64,000 nt of DNA from Bremia lactucae (lineage: Eukaryota; Oomycota; Peronosporomycetes; Peronosporales; Peronosporaceae), in contig NC_090628.1 in assembly GCF_004359215.1 (NCBI RefSeq), positions 834,173 to 898,172 on the forward strand. The letters run 5' to 3'. The notes below the pieces were generated by a model. The model did not search any database and was not told the DNA's origin. It worked only from the letters and a program-made list of their open reading frames with translations. The position numbers were made by a program, and so were the translations under genes. Positions 51,640-63,099 of this stretch are shown in pieces; position 1 is the stretch's first letter; each line of letters starts with the position of its first letter.

Positions 51640-52640
51640 TACGATGTACAGCGCACTTGACTGAGTCGATGGTACCAATTGCTTATGCGAGCTAACGATA
51701 TTTCGAATACTGCACTCCAAGCGGTATGCTATGTGATTGGTTGAATATGCCACAAAATCTCTCCAATGCCCCGGCCACATTTAATTATCTAGTGACGCAA
51801 CTGTTCCGCCCTCGTCGAGGTTATACACAGACTTATTTTAATGGCATTTTTTACATAGTCGTGCGGAGCAGGGTCGGTCAGAACTGTAGAACCACATTAA
51901 CTATTTGCGGGCAGTGCTCGAGTGAATGCGCACAAATTAATTGTATGTCAATGCATCTAATTGCATTTTTGTCGCAGAAGAAATTCCCTTTTTAGGATGA
52001 AGCGAGGCCTGAGGGCGGATCCCGCTAAGGTAAAAGCCATAGTTGATTGGCCGTTCTCTAAGCATTAAAAGGACATACGTAAGTGGTTGGGCCTCGCCAA
52101 CTACTTGCACAAATATAGCGAGAATTACGCGGATATGGCTAGGCCATTATCTAATCTCCCTAAAAAGGGTACGGATTGGTGCTGGACTACAACCGAGAAT
52201 GATGAGCTTAAAGCAATTATGCATAGTCTTATCCATGCCCCGATTCTGGCTCTGCCGAATCCAATTTGGCCATTCAGTGTCGCTGACGCATTAGATTTTG
52301 CTATCGGCAGTGCTCTGTTACAAACAGATAATGGTGGGCGCGATCGCTTATTTGCGTTCGAGACTAGACAGTAAAAACTGCGGAGAAGAGCTCCCTAGTT
52401 TATGACAAAGCGTTACTTGCAATTAAGTATTCTCTCGTCAAATCCAAAGTTCATCTGCTTTGCTCTAAGCCGTTTGTGATGCATACGAGTCACGCGCCGT
52501 TACGCACTGCGACTAAGTCGCCCCACGTATCACAGAGAATGACTTGAGTGCTTTTAGTTTTCGTCGAATACAATTTTTGAGGTGAAATATAAGCTTAGCA
52601 AGCAGAATGCTTTGGCTGATGCGTTACACATAGGACCAAT
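51640..52640 (+). pseudogene. Gy7 RT and RNase H, frameshifted
   Basis: Pieces 51726-51995 (LSNAPATFNYLVTQLFRPRR; the catalytic FDD reads YFNG) and 52087-52374 (MGLANYLHKYSENYADMARP, then IWPFSVADALDFAIGSALLQ; RNase H Asp context altered). They are followed by decayed RNase H to the KLSKQNALADAL junction near 52595. Confidence 0.75.
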
Positions 52641-52779
52641 ACTGAGCTCTCTTATTAAACGACTATAACGTCACCTATTACTGAATTAATCCGCTCGGCT
52701 TACGCCAAGGATGAACAGTGTGTAACTCTATTACGAGCTCCAAAGAGCGCTGAGTCGGTCGTTAAATTGTCGCACGTTT

Positions 52780-53530
52780 GCGTGTGAGGTTTAAAAGTTT
52801 TATTTTTTATCAAAAACAACCTGTTGCTTTATTGCACGGATGCTGCGGATACTCCGCGCATCGTTGTTCCGCATGATGAGGATTTAAAGTTTCGAATCCA
52901 CTATGAAATGCTCTTAGTAATCATATTGCTATTAGAGAAAATACCTACGGCTCCGTAAGCCAGATTTATTGGTGGCCCAAGCTTTCCAAATGGGTATGCA
53001 CATACATTCGACATGCGAAACTTGCGCACGGGTTAAACCCTAGACTCATGCTGCTGCTCCACTGGACAGTCTGTTCGTATCCTCAGGGTGCTGAGAGTCC
53101 ATTAGTATGGATTTTGTGTTTGGCCTACCAAACGATTCCGCCAATACACGGGCATAGTTGTCTTTGTTGACCGATTGAGCTAAATGGCACACTTAGCGGC
53201 CGTGCCGGATACTATTGATGGTGAAGGTACAGCAAGGCTGTTCATCGATCGTGTATTTCGACAGCACGGTTTGCCAGTGGCAAACGTTTCTGATCGGGAC
53301 CCCCGTTTCACGGGTAAATTCTGGCAATCGATTTCCGAGTGCTGGGTACCAGATTGGATATGTCCACTGCAGACCATTCGCAGACCGATGGTCAAACTGA
53401 ACGTGTCAATTGCGTCATTAAAAACATTTTACGCAGTGTGTGTGTTCCAACACCAAAGCACTGGAGCTCAATGCTTCCAGTGGGATAATTTGCGTTAAAT
53501 AACGCTGTCCATGCCTCTACAGGCTACACT
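52780..53530 (+). pseudogene. Gy7 integrase, frameshifted
   Basis: The zinc region is decayed (VVPHDEDLKFRIHYE near 52865). The core at 53184-53498 carries MAHLAAVPDTIDGEGTARLF and SDRDPRFTGKFWQS. The Glu motif is in a second frame near 53380-53410. Confidence 0.78.
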
Positions 53531-53830
53531 CCGCTCTATGTCAACGGCCTCACCCACCCACGCGTTCCGTTAACGATACCACTGCGTGGCTTAGGGCTGG
53601 TAGGGGAGAATAAGCCGATGAGCTTGCTGATATTAGCCCTATTTACCATTTGGAAACAAGTAAGCGAGTTTATCGCAATACAATTTAGTGTCTTAAGACA
53701 TGTACGTGACATGATGGCTGATAGCCAAGACAAACAAAAAGAAAAAGCATATGCCAAAAGCAGAAGCTGTATTAATGCTTATGTGGTCGGAGATTACCTT
53801 TAATTAAAAGCTAAGAATTAACCTATTAAC

Positions 53831-54450
53831 TTGGTTTTCGCGATCTTCAAGACCAAATTGCGCCCGCGCTTTATTGGACAATTTACGGTCATGGCCAAGA
53901 AGACCCTAGCTTACACGCTTAACCTTCCTAGCAAGCTGCGTACACACCCAGTGTTCTACGTCGGCTTGCTTAAGCCATATCGGGATCCTTCCCACATGGA
54001 CTTAACGCGGTTGCGCCGAGACAGGCGGTTAAGCCGCAGATTTCTGCATCCTCACCAGGATGTCCAAATGGCCCTCTAAACGAGGTTGCTGATGTTCTAG
54101 CATCGAAAGAAGGTTTTGAACCGCCTCAAAAGTGCCCTCACCCGAGCAAGGCTCTCACGAAGAAGTTGCACTTCGTGCTCTTGAGCATCAAATGCTTCCA
54201 TCCAGATTTCGGCCCCCTCCCGCGATGCTTAATGCGCGAGGGTACCTTCAGTTTCACGTGGAGAAACTTTTAAAGCGACGTCGTCGTAAGGGCCAATACC
54301 AGTATCTGGTGAAGTGGCAGGGGTACCCCTCTTTTGAAAGCTCTTGGGAGTTTGAGGTACCTCTTCAGCAAGATTGCCCGTACGCCGTTGACGTTTTCGA
54401 TCGCCAAGCTCAGAGTCAACTTGCGTCAAAGACGCTTTTCACCACTAGAA
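53831..54450 (+). pseudogene. Gy7 GPY/F module and chromodomain
   Basis: 53831-54079 carries PRFIGQFTVMAKKTLAYTLN and LRTHPVFYVGLLKPYRDPS. 54132-54440 carries LQFHVEKLLKRRRRKGQYQY and VKWQGYPSFESSWEFEV. Sequence beyond about 54440 in this frame is opposite the antisense ORF. Confidence 0.83.
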
Positions 54451-54890
54451 GTGGGATTAGGTGGATCTATAGCCTCAGTGCGGCTTTATCCATGGTTATA
54501 CGGTCAATCGAAGCACTGAAATATCGGCTAGGCCTTTCCTCGTTTTGTGGCTTAAATGCCGGACGTAACAGGCCTTTGGTCTTAAGCTTGGCGTAATCAA
54601 AGCGAAGCTTCCGTTCCAAACGATTATCAGCCACGTCCAAGACTCTATTATTCCAAATACTGCGGAGGCGGCGGGCCTGATGGACGCAGTTCTCAAATGA
54701 GACCTCGTTTTCGTTTTGACTTTTAATTCGTTTCGAAACAAACGATCGGAATTTCCCTCATTGAAGTCACCGAAGCCCCACGGGCCTGATCACGCAAATG
54801 CGTTAGATTCTTCGCGTCATTTCCTTTGGCGTAAGGTATTGCTCATGAAGAATATCGCGAGCAGCGAGCTCCTCCGACGTCCTGGCCGTG
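54060..54890 (-). pseudogene. Gy7 antisense accessory ORF, frameshifted
   Basis: Minus pieces match the Gy2 antisense protein: ARDILHEQYLTPKEMTRR-like start near 54860, 54741-54496 (RPKACYVRHLSHKTRKGLAD), 54429-54229 (KRQRRTGNLAEEVPQTPKSF) and, beyond two stops, FEAVQNLLSMLEHQQPRLEG near 54115-54055. Confidence 0.6.
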
Positions 54891-54894
54891 TGAC

Positions 54895-57010
54895 CAAAAA
54901 TGCATTTAGATGCATTAGCATACAATTTATCTGTGCGCATACACTCGAGCACTACTCGAAATGGTCTATATAATTTTTCACATCCTACCGACCCTGCCCC
55001 GCACGACTATGGACAAAAAATTCATCAAAATAAGTCTGTGCATAACCTCAATGAGGGCGGAACAGTTGCGTCACTAGACGATTAAATGTCGCCGGGGCGT
55101 TGGAAATCCCTTGTTGCATAACCAACCACTCCCATGGCATACTGCCTGAGTTGCGCTGTAAGCGAAATATCGCTAGCTCGCATGAGCAGTTGGTAATAAC
55201 CATCGACTACGTCAAGTGCACTGTACATTGTACATCCCACCACAATGTTCTGGAGAACATCCTTTCTAGGAATGGGGGTTTGTGCAGGTATAGTGACAGC
55301 ATAAGAAAAGCTTATTATAAGCAGTACAATGTGCCATTTGCCATTTGGCTTTCTGACTCAAAATGTCGGTGTCGAACGGGGAGATTTGCTTTGTCGTACC
55401 ATTCCAGCCTCGTGCCTAGCTCGGAAAAATTGTCAATGTTGTCACACTGTTTCCTTGGTAAAGGCCACTGTCGTGTGACAGAGTATTTGTTTCCAGGGAT
55501 TAAGTCAATTTCATGACGGACACCTCTATCCGGGGGTAAACAGATGGTATATTTGACAGATCACATCTTAAAATTCTTAATCAAGGAATAAAATGGATCT
55601 GCGGATCTTTAAGGATTGATGATCCACTCCGCGCACTAAGTGCAGCTTCTGTGTCATCCAGGACAACTTCGTCCAGAAGTGACGATGAGTTTAACTTAAT
55701 CGTTGGTCGACTGACCACCGTCTCAAGAAGCCGCCAGCCTTTAAGGCTCGACCGCACTCATCACTAGACATTTTGTCTTTCTCCAGAAGAGCATGTTACG
55801 AAGGGATTGCCGCAAGGCTCAATTCGCCCTCGATTTTACCGGTTACACCATTTACAAGCATATTCTATTCCTTACTCGTATCACTTTGTGAGGGTATAGA
55901 TACTTTGCATCTCGCCTGCCTTGGAGTAGAGACAATACGCCTCTTAGAGGCCGGCACATTCACGTCTTCAAATTTTCAGCCTGTATAAGATCTATACCAG
56001 AGCTGGTGTCTACTTCGACATCCGACAAGGAGTTAGAAAACTCAGCTTCCTTGTCCACATGTCACTTCACGTGCATTAGAAGAGTTTGACACGAAATGCC
56101 CTAGCGAACCGCCAATAGTGTCACTGCTGACACTCAGTATGGTGCCACCTCGGCCGAACAAACTCGGTGGACTTAGACTTGCCACTCCACGTTTCTCAGG
56201 GATATTACACCCTTGATGACTCGGTCTAAGGCCAACAGCTTTCAGCATTCATTGAGGCGTTTTTACAACGAGTGTCACTCGACGGAATACGTGCCGTTCC
56301 ACTTAATTCTGTTGCGGGCTCAAACTTAATGTTTTCAACATTGGGTTTATTAACTTAGACATTCCAATGTCTAACCCACTGACAGATTTAGTCAGTCATT
56401 CGCACCAATAGCGTTTCTTGTTGCCTAGCAAAGGTGGGCTCATTACTCTTCGAAACTTTGCTAGGAACATTGCGTGTGACGCTTAAGGTTTTAGACCTTC
56501 AATCGATCCATGGCTCTTGGCGTTCAAGCCAGGCCATACCAAGGATGAGATCATATCTCGAATCCAATCAAGGACGAGACCACGTTGCATACTGTCAAAG
56601 CCAAGAAACTTTATGCGTAAGTTCAAAGGAACTCTAGGAAGAGTGACACGAGCCCCAGTCGCTACGCGAACAGTGATTGAATTACTTTCATGCGCTTTAA
56701 GTCCTAAACGTATTGTTGACTTCTTACAATCAAAGACGTCGAGCATAATTGCAAGACGCTCCTGAGCAAATTAAAACTGACCATGGCTTATCAAAGTCCA
56801 TTCACAGTCGCTTGAGCGACTAACAAGCCAGGCTTGTACTCACGTCCCGTGCCATTACGCAAAGAGCTAATTGGGGTTAGGTCATGTCTACTCTCACCTC
56901 CGAGAGTTTTAATAGAGCCTAGGTCTTCCCCGGTTACTGGGTACCGACGTTTTTCGCACCGTACCAGATTTCTGGTATATGTCGGAATTGGTGCTCGTTC
57001 GAGCTTAACG
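54895..57010 (-). pseudogene. Gy8 protease, linker and RT, decayed
   Basis: RT pieces (DVVDGYYQLLMRASDI-like near 55215-55170, RLVTQLFRPH near 55060) and pre-RT (PPDRGVRHEIDLIP near 55535). The linker holds one copy of the unit that is doubled in Gy2 (56248-56042). Protease pieces 56746-56483 carry VRVATGARVTLPRVPLNLRI. Numerous shifts. Confidence 0.7.
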
Positions 57011-57279
57011 AGTATTTAGTTGGGGACAGGCCAGACGTAAATTTTTCTTGCTTCCGCACATAAAACATCTAATGATTTCATGCTGTTCCACAGCTTGAAG
57101 TGCCTCTTCTCCTTCCTCAACAAGGCTTAGATCCATGGGTTCCGGTCTATTAGATGGTACCCATGTGCTCGAAGAGCTTGTTTGGTAAATAGGCGTGCTA
57201 ACGCGAGCAGACTTAAAGTCGAACTCGGTGCGTAGCGCTATGGCAACTGCCTCTTCATAAGTAGCAGGATGAGATCGGA

Positions 57280-57941
57280 TTAATTCCGTCCGGGCAACGC
57301 GCCTTCATTGAGACCCCCCATAAAGATGGTTCCTACAATTGCTTCTTGCACCGGGTCTTGATGCGTAGATGCAATGAGAAATCTCAACTCCTGGACAAAG
57401 TCTCCTAGGGTTCTTTTACCCTGTCGAGTCGCTAGGAGCCGTGCTCGCATGCGAAAAGCCTGATCAGGCGGTGCAAACATGCTGGTCATTTGCTGTTTCA
57501 GCGAATCCCATGAGGGAAAAGCGTCATTTATGGACGTGCTGCACGATAGTGCCCGCTCTACCTCCAAGTTTGGAAATAACCATAGCCACCTTTTGCCGTT
57601 CTGTTAAGAACAAGGCGGAATCAATGGACATTTCCATCTGCTCAATCCAAAAAGGGAGATTTTCTCCCTCTTTTCCCTCAAATGTCTTCACATTTACATT
57701 TAGAGGGCGAGCCCTCGGCTCTGAGTCAGGTACAGAGATATACCGAGTTGGCATAGAAGCCGCAAAGTGGTCCTACCTGACCGACCAGGGAGGTTTCGTT
57801 CCGCATGAAGGCTTCAAGCCTTGCATTTAGGACCTCTGGTTCCTGGGAAATAATAAATTCCACGCGTTCAAGCTCGAATAAGGTTTTAGGCTTGTCATAA
57901 GCGGCGCGTTGCGCTTCTGACAACTCTGGAACCTCTTCCAT
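57280..57941 (-). pseudogene. Gy8 gag
   Basis: The ATG at 57941 begins MEEVPELSEAQRAAYDKPKT. 57754-57524 carries [20 protein letters not shown] and 57567-57280 carries FAPPDQAFRMRARLLATRQG and GDFVQELRFLIASTHQDPVQ. It is the best-preserved gag of this family here, broken by two shifts. No zinc knuckle is seen in this part. Confidence 0.78.
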
Positions 57942-57987
57942 TTTCGTGATGGATTAGTTTTGTAAAGACTCAGGCGTAGATTGACTA

Positions 57988-57998
57988 CGAGTGCTACC
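57988..57998 (-). other. Degenerate primer-binding site of Gy8
   Basis: The minus strand reads CGGTAGCACTC, one change from the TGGTAGCACT core of relatives, beside the LTR C end. Confidence 0.5.
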
Positions 57999-58001
57999 GA
58001 G

Positions 58002-58228
58002 TGTAGCGGAGCTACCTCGTCCCTTAAGTCAGAGAAAGAATTTTAGCCTCAGAGAGCCTCTTCGTTCAATAGAACTATTGGGTTTAACAACTTAGGAATT
58101 CGTACAAGCTATTAGAGCTTAATGAATCCTAGTTCAAGGGTTCAGGGGTTCGTAGAACCAATGTATCTCAGAAAGGCTTCTATCTGTCACAGATCAATGC
58201 GCAAGCCTTAAAAAGACACTAGACGCTT
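58002..58228 (-). repeat. LTR C (5' LTR of Gy8)
   Basis: Matches 23061-23288, from TGTAGCGGAGCTACC to GCGCAAGCCTTA. The outer end is not certain. Confidence 0.7.
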
Positions 58229-58677
58229 TAAGAACAAAAGGGGAACTCAACTTTTTTAATTAATTAAATCTTTAGACCTTACCGTACCTAATTTTAAGAT
58301 AAATTTTGGTCGCCAGATAAAGATCTGGCGGCGACCACATTTGTTACCCATAATACAATGGGATTTTGATAATCAACTATTTTAAAGTAAAATAAAGGGT
58401 ATTTTACCCACATAGTAAATGTACCACAACAACGGCTTTCCAACCAATGTGTGCCTCATTACAGAGGCAGTCAAAAACACGTCCATTTGGGCGAGCGCGC
58501 GTAGACAGGCACAACCGCGTCCCTGATTGCGCATGAAATGCAACGTCAACATTTGTTGGTATTCCTTATGTCTAACATTAACACCATTTTGTTCGGTATT
58601 GAGGTTTCGACCTCCAAGCGATACGGAGCCTTACATTCGACCAGCACCATTTGTTGGACACATTGCTGAGCTCTATA
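58229..58677. other. Spacer, possibly old repeat
   Basis: AT-rich. It contains an imperfect hairpin (GGTCGCCAGAT...ATCTGGCGGCGACC, 58308-58341). No ORF that I can support. Confidence 0.45.
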
Positions 58678-59207
58678 TGTAGGCGGGCACGTCGTAATGC
58701 GGCCACGCTCTACTTAGACACACACCCTAGCACAGCGAGGAAGCGGTTTAACCAGCTTCTCTTGCGCGCAGTGAGGTAGTTGTGTGGGCGCGCAAGCGAC
58801 CTCACCCAACGCACTAAGTACTCCGGTTAACTGTCGTCACGGGAGCGGTAATCCGGCTCCTCGTGCGCACTTACCAAGCAGGATGTAGTTTTCAGACTGG
58901 TTTATATTTTTAATCATATTAAATACAAGTACCTATTTTTACCAATCGAAATGTCATCTCTATAGATAACAATATGTATTGCGAGCGTATCTTTCTAGAT
59001 ACCTCGCGTAACGGATGACGCTAGGCGTCATCCCTCGTAATGTGAATGCACCGATGTGCATCACATACACAAGGGTTGGTCACAAATGTGCACCACACCC
59101 GAGTGCTGGGTCTAGTTACTATAATTTAGTAATTGACCATCCCCTTAAGTACACCAAGTGTACTTAACGGGAACTGTGTTACATTCGGGCAACTTTAGCC
59201 CGTTACA
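58678..59207 (-). repeat. Solo LTR A (530 bp)
   Basis: Full-length LTR in minus orientation, TGTAACGGGCTAAAG at 59207 to CCGCCTACA at 58678, with no internal element sequence on either side. Flanks CTATA (58673-58677) and CTCTA (59208-59212) could be a 5-bp target duplication with one change. Confidence 0.87.
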
Positions 59208-59224
59208 CTCTAGGCACGTTTTTT

Positions 59225-59990
59225 AAATTGTTATGACATAGGCGGCCAATATACTAATGGCATAAGGCCTTTCGGTGCGCGTTCTCTTTTAGCAACGCCA
59301 AATAGGCAGCCTCCGCATGTATAATTAGCTGTACTCGAAATAGCGGGACCAAGCCGGGCACATTCTTAGACTCGGCTTTGATATTGTCGATTACCAGATC
59401 AGGAGCAAGCTTGGTATGAGCGAGCGTAAATTTTTATGCATACGCCAACAGCTGACGCTTACCTAAATGTAGCGATAGTGTGAACGACTATCAGTAGACA
59501 GCGAAGGCCTACATGATACCTGCATCTTCCTACGATGTTCCGCTATAAAAATATGCTGCAGCGAGTGTATGCTCGAGATTTTGCTCGACCTCTAAAATGA
59601 AGATTGCGTGGGCTAAAATTGAAGCTTCATTGTAAGGGTGGTCGATTTGGTCATTTTCGCCTCGCGAACCAGATGCGAAGATTTTCATTGATCTTCCTAT
59701 CCGACGAATTTAATTAAACCGATGATAGGATTCAATTCAGGCATCAGTAAATCAGCCTGAGCCGGCACGTTGATCTTAGTGTAGGCTTTAATCAAGAGCA
59801 TTCTCATCGACATGCCTCTAACTGAGCGCTTTTCACTGGGATGCCCTGCGTAAACATGTGACGGATTCGCTCAGGAACAACTTACCATGCATCTTACGCA
59901 GTACTCATAATAAGTGTATTTTAATCGGGGGGAATTACCTCAAACGTCGCAAATGAATCTCGCGCTGGAACGGAGATAGTGTGCAGCACA
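59225..59990 (-). pseudogene. Unidentified decayed coding region
   Basis: The minus strand shows a protein-like reading in successive frames: VVPERIRHMFTQGIPVKSAQ near 59880-59825, MLLIKAYTKINVPAQADLLM near 59800-59745, KIFASGSRGENDQIDHPYNE near 59685-59625, AIFILEVEQNLEHTLAAAYF near 59605-59545, and a final 53-codon open run from TKLAPDLVIDNIKAESKNVP to a stop at about 59262. Composition (Asn/Asp/Glu with regular hydrophobics) suggests a real, helical protein with several stops and shifts. I do not recognise the family. It could be a dead host gene or part of an unlisted element. Confidence 0.45.
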
Positions 59991-60660
59991 AGGAACACCT
60001 GTTTATTTTACTTAGCTAGCTCTACGTCGTAACTAAGTATACTTACTAAACAATGTAGAGCAATAAGAAACTGTTTCTTGTCGTCATTATTTTTAATATT
60101 GATATCCTTCTATGGCTATTATGGCGGTAGGCTCCGAGCCACGTAGACCTTTATCCAAATGTAAACTAGAATCGGTTGCCGCACTCGATCTTTACAGCCT
60201 TACCAAATATACATCAGCCAAAGGATCATACTTCCCTAAAATTTTACTTAGTTAAATTGTATACCAACTGGCATTCTTTCTTAATTTTAATAACGACCTG
60301 GCAATAAAATTCAATTTAAATAACTATATAAAATATTCAAAACATAACTACCCTACGTTCTTCCGATCACTTTCTTAAAATGGACCCGCAGCAGTCGACA
60401 ATGTTTACAACGTTATCGGAATGGCGCCGGGACCTCTTGTGTGGAATGGGGGTAAATTACGACTGAATTAATTTAGTTTTACTAACCGATACTTTTGGTT
60501 CACTCCTTAAGGTATCGCCTATCCTAAATCTAATTCTTACGAAGTATCATATCTCCTAATTGCGCAAACCTTATACTTGTTTTAATTATGGCGCATATGT
60601 AAATTTGAATTAAAGAAAATGAATGGTTCAATAGATGAATCGAAATGAGTGGCCAAGGGC
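59991..60660. other. AT-rich spacer
   Basis: No ORF, repeat or RNA gene that I can support. Confidence 0.45.
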
Positions 60661-61010
60661 TTAGCGAGTTAACTGGTCCTGACATCCTCCCCGATTTGAT
60701 CTCTCGTTGACGCTGATTGAAGTCGGCGACGAGGTCCTTCCAGTGGGAGACATGGCGAATATTTTTCTCTTTTTCTTAGCTTGCTTCTTCCTTAGTTTCG
60801 CCATGCCATTGTACGAGCCAGTATGGTTAGCGATTGAGTTGGCTTTCTTCAACAGACGTTCAATAACTTGAAAATGATCCGCTGTGCCATTATCCACGAA
60901 TTGTGATGCTTTCGGTATCGGGCGACTTCGAAACCTTTCCGGTGTCGGTTCATACTTGATAGAACATCAACATTAAAGGTTGGAATAATCCTATTCATAG
61001 TTTGTGGTAA
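60661..61010 (-). pseudogene. Gy9 integrase tail with possible chromodomain remnant
   Basis: The minus strand reads LELPQTMNRIIPTFNVDVL across a frame break near 60990-60930, then RPIPKASQFVDNGTADHFQV and IERLLKK near 60915-60830. The last resembles the start of a chromodomain, but the following Lys-rich stretch does not fit the fold. Confidence 0.5.
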
Positions 61011-61011
61011 C

Positions 61012-61833
61012 TCAAGCTTGCCACATTAGAATTAAACATTTTGATAGTTTCGAATGGTTCCACCTTTCTTGCCGCAATCTTGGCTCTTGGTGTCCCATAT
61101 TTTTCGCAGCGTGTTTAAACGATATTTTGCGAGTATCAAGTATAAGTAGATCTCCAACTTTGAATTCGACCTGATTTATTCGGCGCTTTTGATCGTAATA
61201 TTGCTTTTGCGAAGCTTGTGCTATCAACAGATTTCTGCGAGCCTGATCGATGATATTTGCTCGTACTTCGATAAACTCTTTTGCGTAAACGTCAATATCC
61301 TTTGGTTGACTAGTCCAGCCCAGTGACTTTTGCCATGCAGAGCGTTCCCTTCTTCCCGTATCTATTTCAAAGGAAGAGTATCCAGTAGATGCACGAACCA
61401 GTATAGACGCATACTCTATGCTTCCCAAGTGTTCGGTCCTGTCAGTGCCATGGTAAGATGCTATGCGATTGAGTGCGTCTTCTACCACAAGGTTCTGGCG
61501 CTCGGTCTGTCCATCGGCTTAAGCCCGATAAGCGGTTGTAATACTTAGACGAACACCGATGATCGTCATCAATGACTTCGAAAACATGGACGTGAACTTG
61601 CTATCTCGGTCACTGATATTAACTGCGGGAATACCATGGTGTCGAATGACAGCATCAAAAAATACTTTTGCTGTGGTGCATGCATCGTCCTTATCGTGCA
61701 CTGCTGCATACTTCGTGCGTTTGGAAAACTTATCGACAACAGTTAGGATGGCAAATCCATTGGAAACAGGAAGCCCTCTTATAAAGTCCATTGATACCAC
61801 TTGCCAGCAAGCATCCGGTATTGGAATTGGCAT
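61012..61833 (-). pseudogene. Gy9 integrase core and C-terminal region
   Basis: 61833-61519 carries VVSMDFIRGLPVSNGFAILT with the first Asp, and NISDRDSKFTSMFSKSL with the second. The stretch with the Glu is broken near 61515. 61488-61012 carries AQASQKQYYDQKRRINQVEF and VGDLLILDTRKISFKHAA, the gypsy integrase C-terminal module. Confidence 0.83.
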
Positions 61834-61854
61834 AAGTAATACGTTGTTTTTTTG

Positions 61855-62498
61855 TTAATTATCATGTTTCCGACGTGCGCAGGTTTCCCAAGTTTTGACA
61901 TATTCCTTGACGTTTCTCTGCAACGATTTCCGGTAATACCACTGAGCAACTCGCAAGAATGTTCTGCGATTGCCCGGCAGAGCAGCTATTGCCGAATTAT
62001 CATATTTCGATATTACATTCGTTCGCAAGCGGTTGTTGTTGAGCACGCAAAGACGTTTAATGTGCGCAAAAACAACAATTTCTCTTGCTTCACAATCAAT
62101 AAACTTGTTTCGGAGCTTTTCCATGCTTCTTTAGGCAATTCTGGCAAAGCCTTATTGAAGTAGCTTACGAACTTCTGTTGACAACTCGCCATACGACACT
62201 GTCATTAAGGCAGCAACTTGCAGAGTCTCAGCTTCCTCCCGGGGCAGAGTTGGCACCGAGGGCGAACAAAGTAAACGTGTACCTCGTTGTTGGCAACTAG
62301 AAAATCGCACTTATGAAAGCGGATATTGTCCACGACAGAATCATCAGGCCGGCGCGAAAGCGCATCAGCTACAACGTTTAAAGCACCATTAATGTGGTGT
62401 ATAGTAAACGCGTATTGAGCGAAGGTGGTCAAGTATCGAGCCAACTTCGGCGAGACTGACGGATGATGAAGAAGCCAAGAGCAGGCGCTATTGCCCAT
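61855..62498 (-). pseudogene. Gy9 RNase H end and integrase zinc region
   Basis: 62498-62205 holds LLHHPSVSPKLARYLTTFAQ and INGALNVVADALSRRPDD, the RNase H-integrase junction. 62124-61855 holds a zinc-binding-like region ending in ETCARRKHDN, with the CxxC reduced to a single Cys context. Confidence 0.72.
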
Positions 62499-63043
62499 TT
62501 TTCTAACCCCTCTTTTATTGCAAATAGATCCTTCTCACGAGCAGGCCAACTAATCTCACGGATTCCAAGTTTCTTTGAGTAAAACGCTACTGGATGGTCA
62601 TGTCTATTGATAAATTGCGATAAGTCGCCACCAATGCACGACCCCGATGCATCCGTAGTGAGAACAAACGGGCGTGAAGAGTTAGGCAAAGTCAGCACAG
62701 GTGCAGCTTGTAAGGCAGACTTCAGCCTTACGAGCAAATCCTCTTGTTCTGCATTCAAGACCCATGAAAAATCTTTCCTAACGAGATGGCTCAACGGCAG
62801 AACTATTTGCGCAAACTGATGAATAAAGCGGCGATAATAACAAGCAAGACCAAGAAAACTTTGCGATTCCTTTACAGAGGTAAGTGAAGGCCACTTCGCG
62901 ATTGCTTCCGCCTTTGTTTTCGATAAATAATCCGTCACCAGAAACAGCGTGCCCCAAAAAGCTGACCTCTTGACGCGCGAACTTGCACTTACCAATGTGA
63001 GCGAAGAGTATTCACTTGCGTAAGACGTCGAACACGATAGCAT
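62429..63043 (-). pseudogene. Gy9 RT thumb and RNase H
   Basis: Contains KAEAIAKWPSLTSVKESQSF, LGLACYYRRFIHQFAQI and then RNase H with VLTTDASGSCIGG (Asp) and WPAREKDLFAIKEGLEKW (Glu). Good conservation. A frame break links it to the RT palm. Confidence 0.85.
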
Positions 63044-63099
63044 GAAATAATTGACCCCAGTATTACATTAAAAGTAATTAATAGCCAATGGTGTCAGGG

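Larger units (their letters stand above)
51633..54890 (+). mobile_element. Gy7: plus-strand Gy2-family fragment (RT to antisense ORF)
   Basis: Starts inside RT at the LTR D border and runs through RNase H, integrase, chromodomain and the antisense ORF, all recognisable by comparison with Gy2. It stops at about 54890 against the inverted RT of Gy8. gag, protease and LTRs are missing. Confidence 0.82.
54895..58228 (-). mobile_element. Gy8: minus-strand Gy2-family fragment (LTR C, gag, protease, RT)
   Basis: Minus-strand order from the right: LTR C, primer-binding site, gag, protease with linker, RT up to KLYANASKCIF, where it meets Gy7. It closely parallels 19830-23288 of Gy2 but is more decayed. 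Confidence 0.82.
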
